A DNA stretch of 64,000 nucleotides from Halopseudomonas yangmingensis (GCF_900114825.1 NZ_FOUI01000002.1:124001-188000); one strand, 5' to 3'. Counted from the stretch's first letter, positions 1-10,280 are shown. The notes: a model not told the origin generated them from the letters alone. Numbers and translations are program-made.

Positions 1-1515
1 AGCCTCAGAAACCTGAAACTTCTTGAAGTTTTCGATGAACTTGGCGGCCAGTTCACGGGCTGCGGCATCGTACTCGGCCTTGTCAGCCCAGGTGTTGCGC
101 GGATTCAGCAGCACGGTATCAACACCCGGTACCGCCTTGGGCACATCCAGATTGATCACCGACAGATGCTCGGTCTCGGTACCGATCAGCGCACCGGACT
201 GGATGGCGGCGATAATGCCACGGGTGGTCGGGATGCTGAAGCGGCTGCCAGTGCCGTAGGGACCGCCAGTCCAGCCGGTGTTGACCAGATAAACCTTGCT
301 ACCGAAGGCATTGATGCGCTTGATCAGCAGCTCGGCGTACTCGCCTGCCGGACGCGGGAAGAAAGGCGCGCCGAAACAGGTGGAGAAGGTCGACTTGATA
401 CCGCCGCCCGAACCCATCTCGGTGGAACCGACCAGCGCCGTGTAACCGGAGAGGAAGTGGTAGGCTGCCTGCTCGTTGTTGAGGATTGACACCGGCGGCA
501 GTACGCCAGTCAGGTCGCAGGTCAGGAAGATGATCGCGTTCGGCTCGCCGGCACGGTTCTCCAGCACCCGCTTCTCGACGTGGGCCAGCGGGTAGGCGGC
601 ACGGGTATTCTGGGTCAGGCTGACATCGGCATAGTCGGCAACACGGGTTTCCGGGTCGATGATGACGTTCTCGATGATCGAGCCGAACTTGATGGCCTTC
701 CAGATCACCGGCTCGTTTTTCTCGGACAGGTCGATGCACTTGGCATAGCAGCCGCCTTCGATGTTGAACACGCTGCCGGTGGCCCAGCCGTGCTCGTCAT
801 CACCGATCAGGTTGCGCGCCGGGTCGGCCGACAGCGTGGTCTTGCCGGTACCCGACAGACCGAAGAACAGCGTGGTATCGCCATTGTCGCCAACGTTGGC
901 GGCGCAGTGCATCGGCAGTACGTCTTTGGCTGGCAGCAGGAAGTTCTGCACCGAAAACATCGCCTTCTTCATTTCACCGGCATACTGCATGCCCGCCAAC
1001 AGCACCTTGCGCTGGGCGAAGTTGATGATCACGCAGCCATCGCTGTTGGTGCCGTCGCGCGCCGGATCACAAACGAAATAAGGGGCATTCATGATCTGCC
1101 AGTGTCCCTTGGACGCCGGGTTGTACTGTTCCGGGTTGATGAACAGGGTACGGCCGAACAGGTTGTGCCAGGCGGTTTCAGTGGTCATGACTACCGGCAG
1201 GTAGTGCTCCGGGTCGGCGCCTACATGCACGTGCGAGACGAAGCTCTCGCGATCCGAAATGTACTGGGCAACGCGGGCCCACAGGGCATCGAACTTGTCA
1301 GCCGGGAACGGGCGGTTGATGTTGCCCCAGGCGATTTGTTCCTGAGTACTGGGCTCCTCGACGATAAAGCGGTCCATCGGTGAGCGGCCGGTACGGGCGC
1401 CGGTCTTGACCACCAGTGCTCCATTGTCGGCGAGCTGGCCTTCGTTGCGCTGGACAGCCAGCTCGATCAGGTGGGCGATGCTCAGGTCGGAATACACGGC
1501 AGTTGCTTGCGTCAT
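1..1515 (-). CDS. pckA: Phosphoenolpyruvate carboxykinase (ATP), 3' end cut by window
   Basis: ATP-dependent PEP carboxykinase converts oxaloacetate to phosphoenolpyruvate in the cytoplasm, the entry step of gluconeogenesis. Reverse-strand translation from the ATG at 1515 begins [20 protein letters not shown] and stays open to position 1, giving 505 codons. The family is usually about 515 residues, so only the last few codons are missing. The early segment with [12 protein letters not shown] is the conserved N-terminal substrate-binding region. A GAGGAA ribosome-binding site lies a few bases before the ATG. The neighbours hslO and hslR on the same strand match the usual Pseudomonas order. The stop codon cannot be seen. 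Confidence 0.95.
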   Translation of the reverse strand, partial: MTQATAVYSDLSIAHLIELAVQRNEGQLADNGALVVKTGARTGRSPMDRFIVEEPSTQEQIAWGNINRPFPADKFDALWARVAQYISDRESFVSHVHVGADPEHYLPVVMTTETAWHNLFGRTLFINPEQYNPASKGHWQIMNAPYFVCDPARDGTNSDGCVIINFAQRKVLLAGMQYAGEMKKAMFSVQNFLLPAKDVLPMHCAANVGDNGDTTLFFGLSGTGKTTLSADPARNLIGDDEHGWATGSVFNIEGGCYAKCIDLSEKNEPVIWKAIKFGSIIENVIIDPETRVADYADVSLTQNTRAAYPLAHVEKRVLENRAGEPNAIIFLTCDLTGVLPPVSILNNEQAAYHFLSGYTALVGSTEMGSGGGIKSTFSTCFGAPFFPRPAGEYAELLIKRINAFGSKVYLVNTGWTGGPYGTGSRFSIPTTRGIIAAIQSGALIGTETEHLSVINLDVPKAVPGVDTVLLNPRNTWADKAEYDAAARELAAKFIENFKKFQVSEA

Positions 1516-1708
1516 CAAACGTTCCTCTTCGGCTTGGCCGAAATCTCCTAACAACCGGTGGCGCAAGCCCCGGCATGGCGGGTTCAACGGGTCGGATTCA
1601 GCGCTGGCATAGCGCACAGGCGCGACATTATGCCAAAAAAAAGTCAAGGGTGCTAAATCCGGATGCACCGCATTCTCGATTAGACCGATAGTCCAGCTCT
1701 ATGAGCAG
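1516..1708. other. Intergenic region between hslO and pckA
   Basis: This 193-base gap lies between two minus-strand genes and must hold the pckA leader and probably its promoter. A TTGACT box (1642-1647, minus strand) and a CATAAT box (1627-1632) are visible, but only 9 bases apart, too close for one sigma-70 promoter. I see no clear terminator hairpin for hslO and no small gene. Confidence 0.4.
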
Positions 1709-2593
1709 TCAGTGCAAGCTGCGCGCATGCTCATCTGCAGCAGAGAACAGCTGCTCTACCGACTCACTGTCAAAGGTATATCGTGTGTTGCAGAACTGGC
1801 AGTCAATACCGATCTCGCCACCCTGCTCTGCCAACAGATTGCGCGCATCCTCCAGCCCGAGGCTGATCAGTGCTGTGCCACAGCGGAGCGCGGAACAACT
1901 GCAGCGGAAGCAGACAGGATGAGGGTCGAACAGCCGCACCTGCTCCTCGTGATAGAGGCGGTACAACAGCGTCTGGTTATCCAGCCCCAGCAGCTCTTCG
2001 GGTTTGAGGGTGTCAGCCAGCACATTAAGGTGCTCCCAGGTCTGGGTACGCTGTTCCGGGTCCGGCTGACGATCAACCGGCAACGCCTGCAACAACATGC
2101 CCCGAGCCTGCTGATCGTCGGCCAGCAGCCGGAACCGCGTGGCCAGCTGTTCAGAGTTTTCGAAATACCCGTTCAGCGCATCTGCCAGGCTGCTGCCCTG
2201 CAGCGACACCATACCCTGATAGCGCTGCCCCTGCTCCGGATCTATGGTGATCGCCAGAACACCGTCCGGCATCAGATCGGTAATGCTGTCGGCGCCCTGC
2301 AGATCCGGCGCAAACTGGGCGATACCGCGCACTTCCTGCCCACTGGAACATTCAACCATCAGGGTCGACAGCGGGCCACTGGAACGCGCCTGCAGCACCA
2401 GCAGGCCGTCGAACTTCAGCGTAGTGGAAAGCAATACAGCGGCGGCCAGCATCTCGCCAAGCAACTGGCGGACCGGTTGCGGGTAATCATGCTTGGCGAG
2501 GATCTCCCGGTAGCTGTGGTCGAGTGCCACCAGCTCGCCACGCACATCAGCGTGCTCGAAGATAAAACGTTGGGTGATGTCCGGTTGATGCAT
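1709..2593 (-). CDS. hslO: Redox-regulated chaperone Hsp33
   Basis: Hsp33 is a cytoplasmic holdase that becomes active when oxidation releases zinc from its C-terminal cysteines, protecting unfolded proteins during oxidative stress. The protein has 294 residues, the usual length. The zinc-switch cysteines are present as a C-x-C pair at 231 and 233 (FRCSCS) and a C-x-x-C pair at 265 and 268 (CQFC). Extra cysteines at 228 and 238 are not part of the classic set. The start MHQPDITQRFIFE fits the family. It lies just downstream of hslR on the same strand, so a heat-shock pair is likely. Confidence 0.96.
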   Translation of the reverse strand: MHQPDITQRFIFEHADVRGELVALDHSYREILAKHDYPQPVRQLLGEMLAAAVLLSTTLKFDGLLVLQARSSGPLSTLMVECSSGQEVRGIAQFAPDLQGADSITDLMPDGVLAITIDPEQGQRYQGMVSLQGSSLADALNGYFENSEQLATRFRLLADDQQARGMLLQALPVDRQPDPEQRTQTWEHLNVLADTLKPEELLGLDNQTLLYRLYHEEQVRLFDPHPVCFRCSCSALRCGTALISLGLEDARNLLAEQGGEIGIDCQFCNTRYTFDSESVEQLFSAADEHARSLH

Positions 2594-2623
2594 CTGGGCA
2601 GACTCGCTGGGAAAAGCCGCAGA

Positions 2624-3040
2624 TTATAGCAAGTCGTTGCCACCATCGACATTGCGCTCGTCGCGAAAGCGATGAATCTGCCGACGCTGTTTCTTGGTCG
2701 GACGCTGCTCACTGATCGCCAGTCCGGCACCCAGCGCACGTCGCTGCGCGGCCAGTTGCTCACGCTGCGCCAGGCTCTCTGCGGTTTCACGGTAGAGCAA
2801 GGCCGCCTCGGGCGCACCCCGACGCTGACCACTCAATGCCAGCACCTCGACAATGCGGGTATCCGCCCCCTGGCGGATCTGCAGCAGCTCACCCACCCTC
2901 GGCTCCTTCGACGGCTTGCAGCGATCACCGGCACACTGCACCTTGCCACCCTCAATGGCTGCCTTGGCCAGCGCCCGGGTCTTGAAAAAACGTGCGGCCC
3001 AAAGCCATTTGTCGAGGCGAATTCGCTGATCGTCTGCCAT
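2624..3040 (-). CDS. hslR: Heat-shock protein Hsp15, S4 RNA-binding
   Basis: Hsp15 is a small RNA-binding protein that recognises 50S ribosomal subunits still carrying a nascent-chain tRNA and helps recycle them. The 138-residue product starts MADDQRIRLDKWLWAARFFK, a typical S4-domain opening in which the RLDKWLW helix contacts RNA. The C-terminal tail is rich in Arg and Lys (RPTKKQRRQIHRFR). It sits 30 bases upstream of hslO on the same strand, the same pairing as in other gamma-proteobacteria. Confidence 0.95.
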   Translation of the reverse strand: MADDQRIRLDKWLWAARFFKTRALAKAAIEGGKVQCAGDRCKPSKEPRVGELLQIRQGADTRIVEVLALSGQRRGAPEAALLYRETAESLAQREQLAAQRRALGAGLAISEQRPTKKQRRQIHRFRDERNVDGGNDLL

Positions 3041-3154
3041 AGTGTGCCCTGTGCCGCCAAAATCTTCGCGGCAGTGTAACAGTCAGGCACGCATACTTGT
3101 CGAATGCCGGCCGCTGAGCCATGATGCGCGCCACTCGGGAGACCTCCTGCGGCA

Positions 3155-3640
3155 ATGAAGACCTTTGACCACCTGAACGTGATCGGGCTGCGCGAATGGA
3201 TAGCGCTGCCGGCGCTGGGCATCGGTCTGATCCGCGCCAAGATCGACACCGGTGCGCACACCTCGGCGCTGCATGCCAGCCAGATCCAGACCTTTGAACG
3301 TGACAACCAGACCTGGGTGCGTTTTGTCGCCCATGTTGGCCAGCGCGGACAACGCACCCAGCCGTGCGAGGCACTGGTGGTGGATCGTCGCAAGATCCGC
3401 AGCTCCAACGGCCAGGTGCAGGAACGACTGACCATATGCACAACCATGGTACTGGGCGACCAGTGCCGCGAGGTCGAGTTCACCCTGACCTGCCGCAAGG
3501 CCATGCGCTACCGGGTGTTGCTGGGCTGCAATGCGCTACTGGCTGCACAACTGGTGATCAATCCCGGCCTGCGCTATGTGCAGGACAAACCACAGACATC
3601 CACTGCCCTCACCGGGCAGCCTGAAGGACTTGAACCATGA
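3155..3640 (+). CDS. rimB: RimB-type ATP-dependent zinc protease (retropepsin-like)
   Basis: This 161-residue protein carries the pepsin-like active-site motif DTGAHTSAL at residues 31-39, typical of the RimB/DUF785 family. In Pseudomonas, RimB acts with RimK and RimA in controlling glutamate tails added to ribosomal protein S6; it is thought to be the proteolytic partner. It overlaps the rimK start by 4 bases (ATGA), so the two are probably translationally coupled. The start is the ATG at 3155, about 115 bases from the divergent hslR start, which leaves room for a shared promoter region. Confidence 0.85.
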   Translation: MKTFDHLNVIGLREWIALPALGIGLIRAKIDTGAHTSALHASQIQTFERDNQTWVRFVAHVGQRGQRTQPCEALVVDRRKIRSSNGQVQERLTICTTMVLGDQCREVEFTLTCRKAMRYRVLLGCNALLAAQLVINPGLRYVQDKPQTSTALTGQPEGLEP

Positions 3641-4542
3641 AGATCGCGGTGCTGTCGCGCAATCGCAACCTGTACTCCACCCGCCGACTGGTCGAGGCCG
3701 GCCGCGAGCGTGGCCACGACATGCTGGTGATAGATACCCTGCGCGCCTACATGAACATCACCAGCCACAAACCGTCGATCCACTACAAGGGTGAGGAGCT
3801 GATCGGCTTTGATGCGGTGATTCCACGCATCGGTGCCTCCATTACCTTTTATGGTGCGGCGGTGCTGCGCCAGTTCGAGATGATGGGCGTGTTTCCGCTG
3901 AACGAATCAGTAGCGATCAGCCGCTCGCGCGACAAGCTGCGCTCGCTGCAACTGCTGGCCCGGCGTGGCGTCGGCTTGCCGGTTACCGGCTTTGCCCACT
4001 CCCCGGATGACATTCCCGATCTGATCAGCATGGTTGGCGGCGCGCCGCTGGTGATCAAGCTGCTGGAAGGCACCCAGGGCATCGGCGTGGTGCTTTGCGA
4101 AACCGAACAGGCCGCCGAGTCAGTACTGGAAGCCTTTATGGGGCTGAAGGCCAACATCATGGTGCAGGAATATATCCGCGAGGCCGGTGGTGCCGACATC
4201 CGCTGCTTCGTGGTCGGCGACAAGGTGATTGCGGCAATGAAGCGTCAGGCCAAACCCGGCGAATTCCGCTCCAACCTGCACCGCGGCGGCAGCGCCAGCC
4301 TGATCAAGATCACCCCCGAGGAGCGCATGACTGCCGTGCGCGCCGCCAAGGTCATGGGCCTGAGCGTGGCCGGCGTTGATATCCTGCGCTCCAACCACGG
4401 CCCGGTGGTGATGGAGGTCAACTCCTCGCCTGGACTGGAAGGCATTGAAACCACCACCGGCAAGGATATTGCCGGGCTGATTATCCAGTACATCGAAAAG
4501 AACGCCCGTCCGCACCAGACGCGCACCAAGGGCAAGGGTTGA
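3637..4542 (+). CDS. rimK: Ribosomal protein S6--L-glutamate ligase
   Basis: RimK is an ATP-grasp ligase that adds glutamate residues to the C-terminus of ribosomal protein S6, tuning translation. The 301-residue length matches the family. Visible landmarks are [20 protein letters not shown] at the start, the ATP-grasp phosphate-binding stretch [14 protein letters not shown], and the metal-site segment [15 protein letters not shown] near the C-terminus. It overlaps rimB by 4 bases, forming a two-gene operon, and converges on yrfG with only four bases between the stops. Confidence 0.96.
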   Translation: MKIAVLSRNRNLYSTRRLVEAGRERGHDMLVIDTLRAYMNITSHKPSIHYKGEELIGFDAVIPRIGASITFYGAAVLRQFEMMGVFPLNESVAISRSRDKLRSLQLLARRGVGLPVTGFAHSPDDIPDLISMVGGAPLVIKLLEGTQGIGVVLCETEQAAESVLEAFMGLKANIMVQEYIREAGGADIRCFVVGDKVIAAMKRQAKPGEFRSNLHRGGSASLIKITPEERMTAVRAAKVMGLSVAGVDILRSNHGPVVMEVNSSPGLEGIETTTGKDIAGLIIQYIEKNARPHQTRTKGKG

Positions 4543-4546
4543 TAGC

Positions 4547-5209
4547 TTAACCCTGCAAGCCGACGGCCAGCTCCAGATAATCCTCCACGGCGGCAAACTC
4601 CTCGGTATCCCGGCGCGCGCCCTGGCTGTCCGGCTCGCGTACCGCCAGCAACCGGGCAACGCCATAGTCACGCGCCGAACGTAATATCGGCAGGCTGTCG
4701 TCAATAAACAGCGTGCGCGCCGGGTCAAACGGCACTTCTGCCTGCAATGCCTGCCAGAAGGCCTGGGTTTCCTTGGGAAAACCAAAGTCATGCGAGCTGA
4801 TCAGGCGCTGAAAATAGGTGCGCAGCTCGACCCGTTCAAGCTTCAGCGACAGCGCATCGCGGTGGGCATTGGTGATCAGGATTACCTGCTTGCCGGCCCG
4901 TTGCAGCGCACGCAGGAAAGTGTCGGCGTCCGGACGCAGGCGGATCAGGTGCGCCACCTCGCGCTTCAGTTCGACAATCGGCAGGCCCAGCTCGCGGGTC
5001 CAGTAGTCCAGGCAATACCAGGCCAGCTGGCCCTGGGTAGCGGTCATCAGCGGGTAGATTTCCGCCTTGGCCCAGTCCAGCGACTGGCCGTGATGATCGG
5101 CGTAGCGCTGCGGCAGGTATTCCAACCAGAAATGGTTGTCGAAGTGCAGGTCCAGCAGGGTGCCGTCCATATCCAGCAGCACGGTATCAATGGTGTTCCA
5201 GTCGAGCAT
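4547..5209 (-). CDS. yrfG: HAD-family GMP/IMP nucleotidase
   Basis: This haloacid-dehalogenase phosphatase of 220 residues resembles YrfG, which removes phosphate from GMP and IMP. Motif I is DMDGTLLDL near residue 13, with the Asp nucleophile and the Asp two residues on. Motif II is the ILITNAH segment, and motif III/IV is FIDDSLPILRSARD. A helical cap lies between motifs I and II. It is divergent from nudE with 67 bases between the starts. Pairing with nudE also occurs in E. coli and suggests nucleotide house-cleaning. Exact substrate preference cannot be read from sequence. Confidence 0.88.
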   Translation of the reverse strand: MLDWNTIDTVLLDMDGTLLDLHFDNHFWLEYLPQRYADHHGQSLDWAKAEIYPLMTATQGQLAWYCLDYWTRELGLPIVELKREVAHLIRLRPDADTFLRALQRAGKQVILITNAHRDALSLKLERVELRTYFQRLISSHDFGFPKETQAFWQALQAEVPFDPARTLFIDDSLPILRSARDYGVARLLAVREPDSQGARRDTEEFAAVEDYLELAVGLQG

Positions 5210-5276
5210 CGGGTGCCTGATTTGGTAAAAAATGTGCGAGTATCATACGCCAACCCCCGCTCGCCCCGGAGTGCCC

Positions 5277-5843
5277 ATGCGGAAAATGCCGGAAATCCTC
5301 GATGCACAGATTGTCGCGAAAAGCCGTCTGTTTACCGTGGAACAGCAACAGTTGCGCTTTGCCAATGGTGTTGAACGCACCTACGAACGGCTGGTCAGCC
5401 GGGGACAGGGCTATGGAGCGGTGATGGTAGTGGCGCTGCGCGATGCACGGACAGCGCTGCTGATCGAGGAATATTGCGGCGGCACTGGCGATTACCAACT
5501 GTCACTGCCCAAGGGGCTGGTCGAGCCCGGCGAAGACCTGTTGCAGGCGGCCAATCGCGAACTGATGGAGGAAGCCGGCTTCGGCGCCCGCCAACTGGAA
5601 TTCATCACCCGCCTGTCACTGTCACCCGGCTACATGAGCCAGTCGATCTCGGTGGTACTGGCCCGTGATCTCTACGAAAAACGCCTGCCAGGTGACGAGC
5701 CCGAGCCGATCCGGGTCGATAGCGTCGACCTGTTTGCACTGAGCGAGCTGGCCGCGCGTGATGATTTCAGCGAAGGCCGTGCATTGGCGGCCCTTTTTCT
5801 GGTTCGCGAGCTGCTGGAGCAGCGCGGCGAACTGAGCCGTTGA
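5277..5843 (+). CDS. nudE: ADP compounds hydrolase NudE (Nudix)
   Basis: NudE hydrolyses ADP-ribose, Ap3A and NADH. The Nudix box is complete: GLVEPGEDLLQAANRELMEE followed by AGF, with the spacing G-x5-E-x7-RE-x2-EE-x-G. I chose the ATG at 5277 (MRKMPEILDAQIV) because a CGGAG ribosome-binding site precedes it by six bases. The longer open frame from 5232 runs back into the promoter area shared with yrfG. The product is 188 residues, normal for NudE. msrA follows 30 bases downstream on the same strand. Confidence 0.92.
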   Translation: MRKMPEILDAQIVAKSRLFTVEQQQLRFANGVERTYERLVSRGQGYGAVMVVALRDARTALLIEEYCGGTGDYQLSLPKGLVEPGEDLLQAANRELMEEAGFGARQLEFITRLSLSPGYMSQSISVVLARDLYEKRLPGDEPEPIRVDSVDLFALSELAARDDFSEGRALAALFLVRELLEQRGELSR

Positions 5844-5873
5844 TTCCCCATACCGTCATCAAGGAGCTGCCCG

Positions 5874-6518
5874 ATGTTCCACTCGATGTCCGAATTCAAA
5901 CGGCGCCTGCCCAGCGCCGATGAGGCCCTGCCGGGCCGCGCCACGCCAATCCCCACCGCCGAGCGGCATGCCGTGCTGGCTACGCCGTTGAAACCGCCGT
6001 TCGCGGAGGGCAGTCAGCAGATCATTTTCGGTATGGGCTGTTTCTGGGGTGCCGAGCGGCGCTTCTGGCAACTGCCCGGCGTGCAGGTAACGGCCGTCGG
6101 CTACAGCGGCGGCCTGACACCCAATCCGACCTACGAGGAAGTCTGCAGCGGCCGCACCGGACACAATGAGGTGGTGCTGGTGGTGTTTGACCCCGAGCAA
6201 CTGTCACTGGAGCAGTTGCTGGCGGCGTTCTGGGAGGCCCATGACCCGACTCAGGGCATGCGCCAGGGTAACGATATGGGCACCCAATACCGCTCCGGCA
6301 TCTACGTGACCAACTCGTGGCAACGGGCACTGGCCGAGGCCAGCAAGGCGCGCTTCGCCTTTGCTCTGGAGGAGGCCGGCAAGGGGCCGATTACCACCGA
6401 AATCGTGGCGGCTGGCCCCTTCTACTACGCCGAGGACTACCACCAGCAGTACCTGCAGAAAAATCCCGGTGGTTACTGCGGCCTGGGCGGCACCGGCGTG
6501 CGCATGCCCGCTGGCTGA
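5874..6518 (+). CDS. msrA: Peptide-methionine (S)-S-oxide reductase
   Basis: MsrA reduces methionine-S-sulfoxide in oxidised proteins, using thioredoxin. The 214-residue protein has the catalytic motif GCFWG with the nucleophilic Cys at residue 56, and the typical YSGG, HNEVV and EDYHQQYL segments. The C-terminal [10 protein letters not shown] segment supplies the recycling cysteine. An AAGGAG site precedes the start. It follows nudE closely and may be cotranscribed. It meets the HDOD gene on the other strand with no gap between the two stop codons. Confidence 0.96.
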   Translation: MFHSMSEFKRRLPSADEALPGRATPIPTAERHAVLATPLKPPFAEGSQQIIFGMGCFWGAERRFWQLPGVQVTAVGYSGGLTPNPTYEEVCSGRTGHNEVVLVVFDPEQLSLEQLLAAFWEAHDPTQGMRQGNDMGTQYRSGIYVTNSWQRALAEASKARFAFALEEAGKGPITTEIVAAGPFYYAEDYHQQYLQKNPGGYCGLGGTGVRMPAG

Positions 6519-7979
6519 TCAGCGCTTGCGGCTGCCGAGTGCCAGCAGGCATTCGCCGGCCAGTCGGGCAAACTGGCGGAAGGCAACAAACTGGGCGTCA
6601 GTAAGCGGTCTGCCGGTATTGCGCATATCGGCATAGAGCACACCAACCTGACGCTTGCCTGCCAGTAGCGGTGCCAGAAGAAACATGCCCTCTCCAACCT
6701 GCTGGCGCGTTTCGCGCGTGACCAGATCATCCAGACTGCTGCTCTGCGCTCGCCCCATCCACAGCGGTGTCTGGCTACCCAGGACATGATCAAAGATATG
6801 CGGATGCTGCGGGACGCGCGGCAGGTCAAAAGCCGTCAGCCAGGCCGCCGTATGCTCGCCCGCCACCCGTCGCGCGCGAAAGCGCCGCTGCTGGTCCGCC
6901 AACACCGCAAGCATCACCCGCTCCAGGCCGCTACCTTTGTTCAGGCCATTGACCAGGGCATCCAGCACCGCTTCCACATCCACCGCCGCCTGGCACATCA
7001 ACTCCAGATTCTGCAGAGACAGGCGCTCAAACTCGGGATTGGGCTGCAATGCCTGTTGCATCTCGATTCGAGCTCCGCCAATAACGCCCAGGGGCTGCAG
7101 CTCCTCTCCCGGCTCCGGCAGCAACTGAGCCAACTGGCTATTACCGCTACTGCGCAACACCGCCGCCGCCTGACGACTACCATCATGCAGCAACTCCAGG
7201 GCTTCTTCTTCCGGCAAACCTGTCAAAGCAGCCACTTCTGCCTGAAGCTCGGCCAGTCTCGCCTGATCACTCCACCCCTGCTGCAATACATTCGCAATAC
7301 GTGTCCCCAAATCCACACAGCGCGCAGCCGGGGCGCGCAAGGCCGGATATTCGTTGACCAGCTGATGCACCTCGTCCATGTTCCAGCTTTTCAGCAGCCC
7401 GAGGGAAAGATCGCGAAAACTGGTTCCCAGCTCATCCCGCACCATCCTGTCACGATCGACACCCGGCATGGCCAGACGCTCGGCCAAGGCCTCAATCTGA
7501 CGATCATCCTGACTCCAGAAAGCCATTTCGCCCACATGCTGCAACAGGGTGGCGATAAACACCTGTTCCTTGTCACGCCGGCTGACCTGCTCCGCCAGTG
7601 TGCGAGCCTGCAAGGACGCATGAAAACTCCGGGCCAGCAACCCCAGCAACTGGACACCGGAACCGTGGCGCTGCAACCCGTCAAGCAGACTGATTGACAG
7701 ACCAATCATGCGCACCTGCTCGAACCCTATCACCACAATGGCTCGCGAAATGGTGCTTATCGCCTCGCGGCGCGGATTGAAAAACGCGCTATTACTGATC
7801 CGTAACACTTGAGACGTCAGCGATGCGTCCCGCAGCAACACATCCGACAATTGGCGTACAGACGCTGTCTGGGAATCCGAGACACGCAAAAGCTCCTGCA
7901 CTATACCGGCCATGGCCGGTAGTTCCGCCTCGTTAAGACGAATCATCCAGTGTCGTAAACCGCGTATCGGCTCGGCCAA
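6519..7979 (-). CDS. HDOD-domain signalling protein with C-terminal GAF-like domain
   Basis: HDOD domains are HD-type folds that usually lack hydrolase activity and act as signalling scaffolds in motility, biofilm and c-di-GMP circuits. The 486-residue protein has the HDOD domain at about residues 15-210 (LLRDASLTSQVLRISNSAFF is diagnostic). A linker and a GAF-like sensory domain follow at roughly 340-480, ending GECLLALGSRKR. The start is a TTG at 7979, supported by an AGGAGA ribosome-binding site seven bases upstream. It is divergent from the EamA transporter gene. The ligand of the GAF domain is unknown. Confidence 0.85.
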   Translation of the reverse strand: MAEPIRGLRHWMIRLNEAELPAMAGIVQELLRVSDSQTASVRQLSDVLLRDASLTSQVLRISNSAFFNPRREAISTISRAIVVIGFEQVRMIGLSISLLDGLQRHGSGVQLLGLLARSFHASLQARTLAEQVSRRDKEQVFIATLLQHVGEMAFWSQDDRQIEALAERLAMPGVDRDRMVRDELGTSFRDLSLGLLKSWNMDEVHQLVNEYPALRAPAARCVDLGTRIANVLQQGWSDQARLAELQAEVAALTGLPEEEALELLHDGSRQAAAVLRSSGNSQLAQLLPEPGEELQPLGVIGGARIEMQQALQPNPEFERLSLQNLELMCQAAVDVEAVLDALVNGLNKGSGLERVMLAVLADQQRRFRARRVAGEHTAAWLTAFDLPRVPQHPHIFDHVLGSQTPLWMGRAQSSSLDDLVTRETRQQVGEGMFLLAPLLAGKRQVGVLYADMRNTGRPLTDAQFVAFRQFARLAGECLLALGSRKR

Positions 7980-8098
7980 GCGTTGTCTCCTGGTTCGGTT
8001 ATGCAGGACTGCACTCTGTATATGATAGCAATATGCAACGACATTTCCCGCAGCAACTTTGCCGGTGCTAGAATGCGCCGTTTTGCGGCGAAACCATC

Positions 8099-8965
8099 AT
8101 GCCTGAAATGACCCATACCCGCGCCCTGCTCGGGCTGCACGTTGCCGCACTGATGTTCGGCCTGACCGGCATCTTCGGCAAGCTGGCAGTGGCCGGCCCG
8201 CTCGCCATCGTGTTGGGCCGCGCATTGTTTGCCGTTGTCTCTCTACTGCTGTTCGCCTGGCTGATGCGCGAGCCGGTAGTGCGCGGCATTACCCGCCAGC
8301 GCCTGCTGCAACTGGGGCTCTGTGGCCTGCTGCTGGGGCTGCACTGGCTGACCTTTTTCCATGCGGTGAAGATTGCCGGGGTCGGCATTGGCACCCTTGG
8401 CTTTGCCAGCTTCCCGGCCTTTGTGGTGCTGCTGGAACTGCTGCTGTTCCGCGAGCTGCCGGGGCGCAGTGACCTGTTCAAGGTAGTGCTGGTATGCCTC
8501 GGCCTGCTACTGGTGACCCCCAGCTTTACCCTGGCCGATCAGGCCACCACGGGGCTGCTGTGGGCGATTGCTTCAGGCTTTTGCTTTGCCGCGGTATCGG
8601 TCGGTAACCGCCTGACCGCCGGCAAGCTGCATGCGGTGCAGGTAGCCGGCTGGCAGAACCTGTTTATCCTGCTCTGCCTGCTGCTGCCGGGCACTCCGGC
8701 GCTACTCGCGATGCCGGCCCTCGACTGGCTGTGGATCGCCCTGCTCGGTCTGCTCTGCACCGGTCTGGCCCACGGCCTGTTCGTCGCCAGCCTGAGCGTG
8801 CTGAAAGCGCGCATCGCCTCGTTGTTCTTTGCCCTGGAACCGGTCTACGGCATTCTGTTTGCCTGGCTGCTGTTCGCCGAGCAGCCAACCCTGCGCATGC
8901 TGCTCGGCGGCTGTCTGATCATTGCCGCCATCGCCCTGGTGCGGCGCCAGCCGCAACCGGCATGA
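8099..8965 (+). CDS. EamA/DMT-family inner-membrane transporter
   Basis: This is a drug/metabolite-type exporter of 288 residues with ten predicted hydrophobic segments arranged as two EamA repeats, the standard design for the family. The first segment starts at LHVAALMFGLTGIFGKL. The C-terminal repeat contains LEPVYGILFAWLLFAEQPT, the usual conserved glutamate/proline motif. The transported compound cannot be inferred: family members export amino acids, purines or unknown metabolites. It is divergently transcribed from the HDOD gene, 119 bases away. Confidence 0.85.
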   Translation: MPEMTHTRALLGLHVAALMFGLTGIFGKLAVAGPLAIVLGRALFAVVSLLLFAWLMREPVVRGITRQRLLQLGLCGLLLGLHWLTFFHAVKIAGVGIGTLGFASFPAFVVLLELLLFRELPGRSDLFKVVLVCLGLLLVTPSFTLADQATTGLLWAIASGFCFAAVSVGNRLTAGKLHAVQVAGWQNLFILLCLLLPGTPALLAMPALDWLWIALLGLLCTGLAHGLFVASLSVLKARIASLFFALEPVYGILFAWLLFAEQPTLRMLLGGCLIIAAIALVRRQPQPA

Positions 8966-9078
8966 GGCCGGTTTATCGCGCGCCATTCCGGCAGACGAAA
9001 TCCATCCCCGGTCACAAGCGATACGGCTGAAGCTGTGCCAGACTGGTGGGCCACAGAACCCGTCACGGAGTCCTACCC

Positions 9079-10257
9079 ATGTCTGCAGCACGCGAATTCG
9101 ACCTGATTGTCTATGGTGCCAGCGGTTATACCGGCCGTCTGGTGGCCGAATACCTCTGCCAGCAATACGCCAACGACCCGGATTTGCGCTGGGCCATGGC
9201 CGGTCGCAATGCCGCCAAGCTGGCCGAGGTGCGCGACCAGATCGGCGCCCCGGCAGACCTGCCGCTGGTGGTCGCGGACACCTCCGACCCGGCCAGCCTG
9301 AAGGCCATGGTCGGGCGTACCCGGGTGGTGCTGACCACGGTTGGCCCCTACCAGCTGTATGGCTCGGAACTGGTTGCCGAATGCGCTGCGCAGGGCACCG
9401 ACTATGTCGACCTGTGCGGCGAGCCGGCGTGGATGCGTCTGATGATAGATGCGCATGCCGAGGCGGCACGCCAGTCCGGTGCGCGCATCGTGTTCTCCTG
9501 CGGTTTCGATTCGATCCCCTTCGATCTTGGAGTGTTCTTCCTGCAACAGGCCGCACAACAGCGCTTCGGCGCACCGCTGTCACGGGTCAAGGGTCGCGTG
9601 CGCAAGATGAAGGGCACCTTCTCCGGCGGCACCGCCGCCAGCCTCAAGGCAACCCTGGTAGCGGCCAAGCAGAACCCGGAGATTGCCGGCCTGCTGGTCA
9701 ACCCCTTTGCCCTGACCCCCGGCTTTAACGGCCCCACCCAGCCGCCGGCAAACCAGCCGGAGTACGAGGAGGCCCTCGGCAGCTGGGCCGCGCCCTTTGT
9801 CATGGCGGCGATCAATACGCGCAATGTGCACCGCTCCAACTTCCTGCTCGGACATGCCTGGGGCAAGGACTTTGTGTATGACGAGATGATCCTCACCGGC
9901 CCCGGCGAACAGGGCAAGGCGATTGCCGAGGCGGTCGGCAAGGACCGTTCGCTGGCCAGCGACTCGGCACCCAAGCCGGGCGAAGGCCCGAGCCGGGAAG
10001 AGCGCGAGAATGGTTACTACGATGTGCTGTTTATTGGCAGCGACACCAATGGCCATGAACTGCGTGCCAGCGTCTCCGGCAAACGTGACCCGGGCTATGG
10101 CTCAACTTCACGAATGATCGCCGAAAGCGCCCTGTGCCTGCTGCGCGACGCCAGCGACACCCCCGGCGGCATCTGGACCACCGCCCCGGCGATGGGCGAG
10201 CGACTGATCAAGCGCCTGCAGGAGAATGCCGGCCTGGCCTTCAGGCTGGAGGAATAA
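9079..10257 (+). CDS. Saccharopine dehydrogenase-like NAD(P)-binding oxidoreductase
   Basis: The 392-residue protein begins with a Rossmann fold, FDLIVYGASGYTGRLVAEYL, with the GASGYTG nucleotide-binding loop. It belongs to the saccharopine dehydrogenase-like / trans-acting enoyl reductase group. In such proteins the name rarely reflects the real reaction, and a lysine pathway role is unlikely. I chose the ATG at 9079 after a CGGAG site; the open frame extends upstream to 9046 without good start features. It is convergent with rlmJ. Substrate is unknown. Confidence 0.8.
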   Translation: MSAAREFDLIVYGASGYTGRLVAEYLCQQYANDPDLRWAMAGRNAAKLAEVRDQIGAPADLPLVVADTSDPASLKAMVGRTRVVLTTVGPYQLYGSELVAECAAQGTDYVDLCGEPAWMRLMIDAHAEAARQSGARIVFSCGFDSIPFDLGVFFLQQAAQQRFGAPLSRVKGRVRKMKGTFSGGTAASLKATLVAAKQNPEIAGLLVNPFALTPGFNGPTQPPANQPEYEEALGSWAAPFVMAAINTRNVHRSNFLLGHAWGKDFVYDEMILTGPGEQGKAIAEAVGKDRSLASDSAPKPGEGPSREERENGYYDVLFIGSDTNGHELRASVSGKRDPGYGSTSRMIAESALCLLRDASDTPGGIWTTAPAMGERLIKRLQENAGLAFRLEE

Positions 10258-10280
10258 GCAGGCCGGGGCTGGCAAACAGT

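Noticed and set aside
1627-1647. TTGACT and CATAAT boxes upstream of pckA as one promoter
   Set aside because: Only 9 bases separate them; a sigma-70 promoter needs about 16-18. They may belong to different signals.
4535-4554. AGGGTT ... AACCCT hairpin between rimK and yrfG as a terminator
   Set aside because: The stem is only 6 bp with an 8-base loop and no T-tract.
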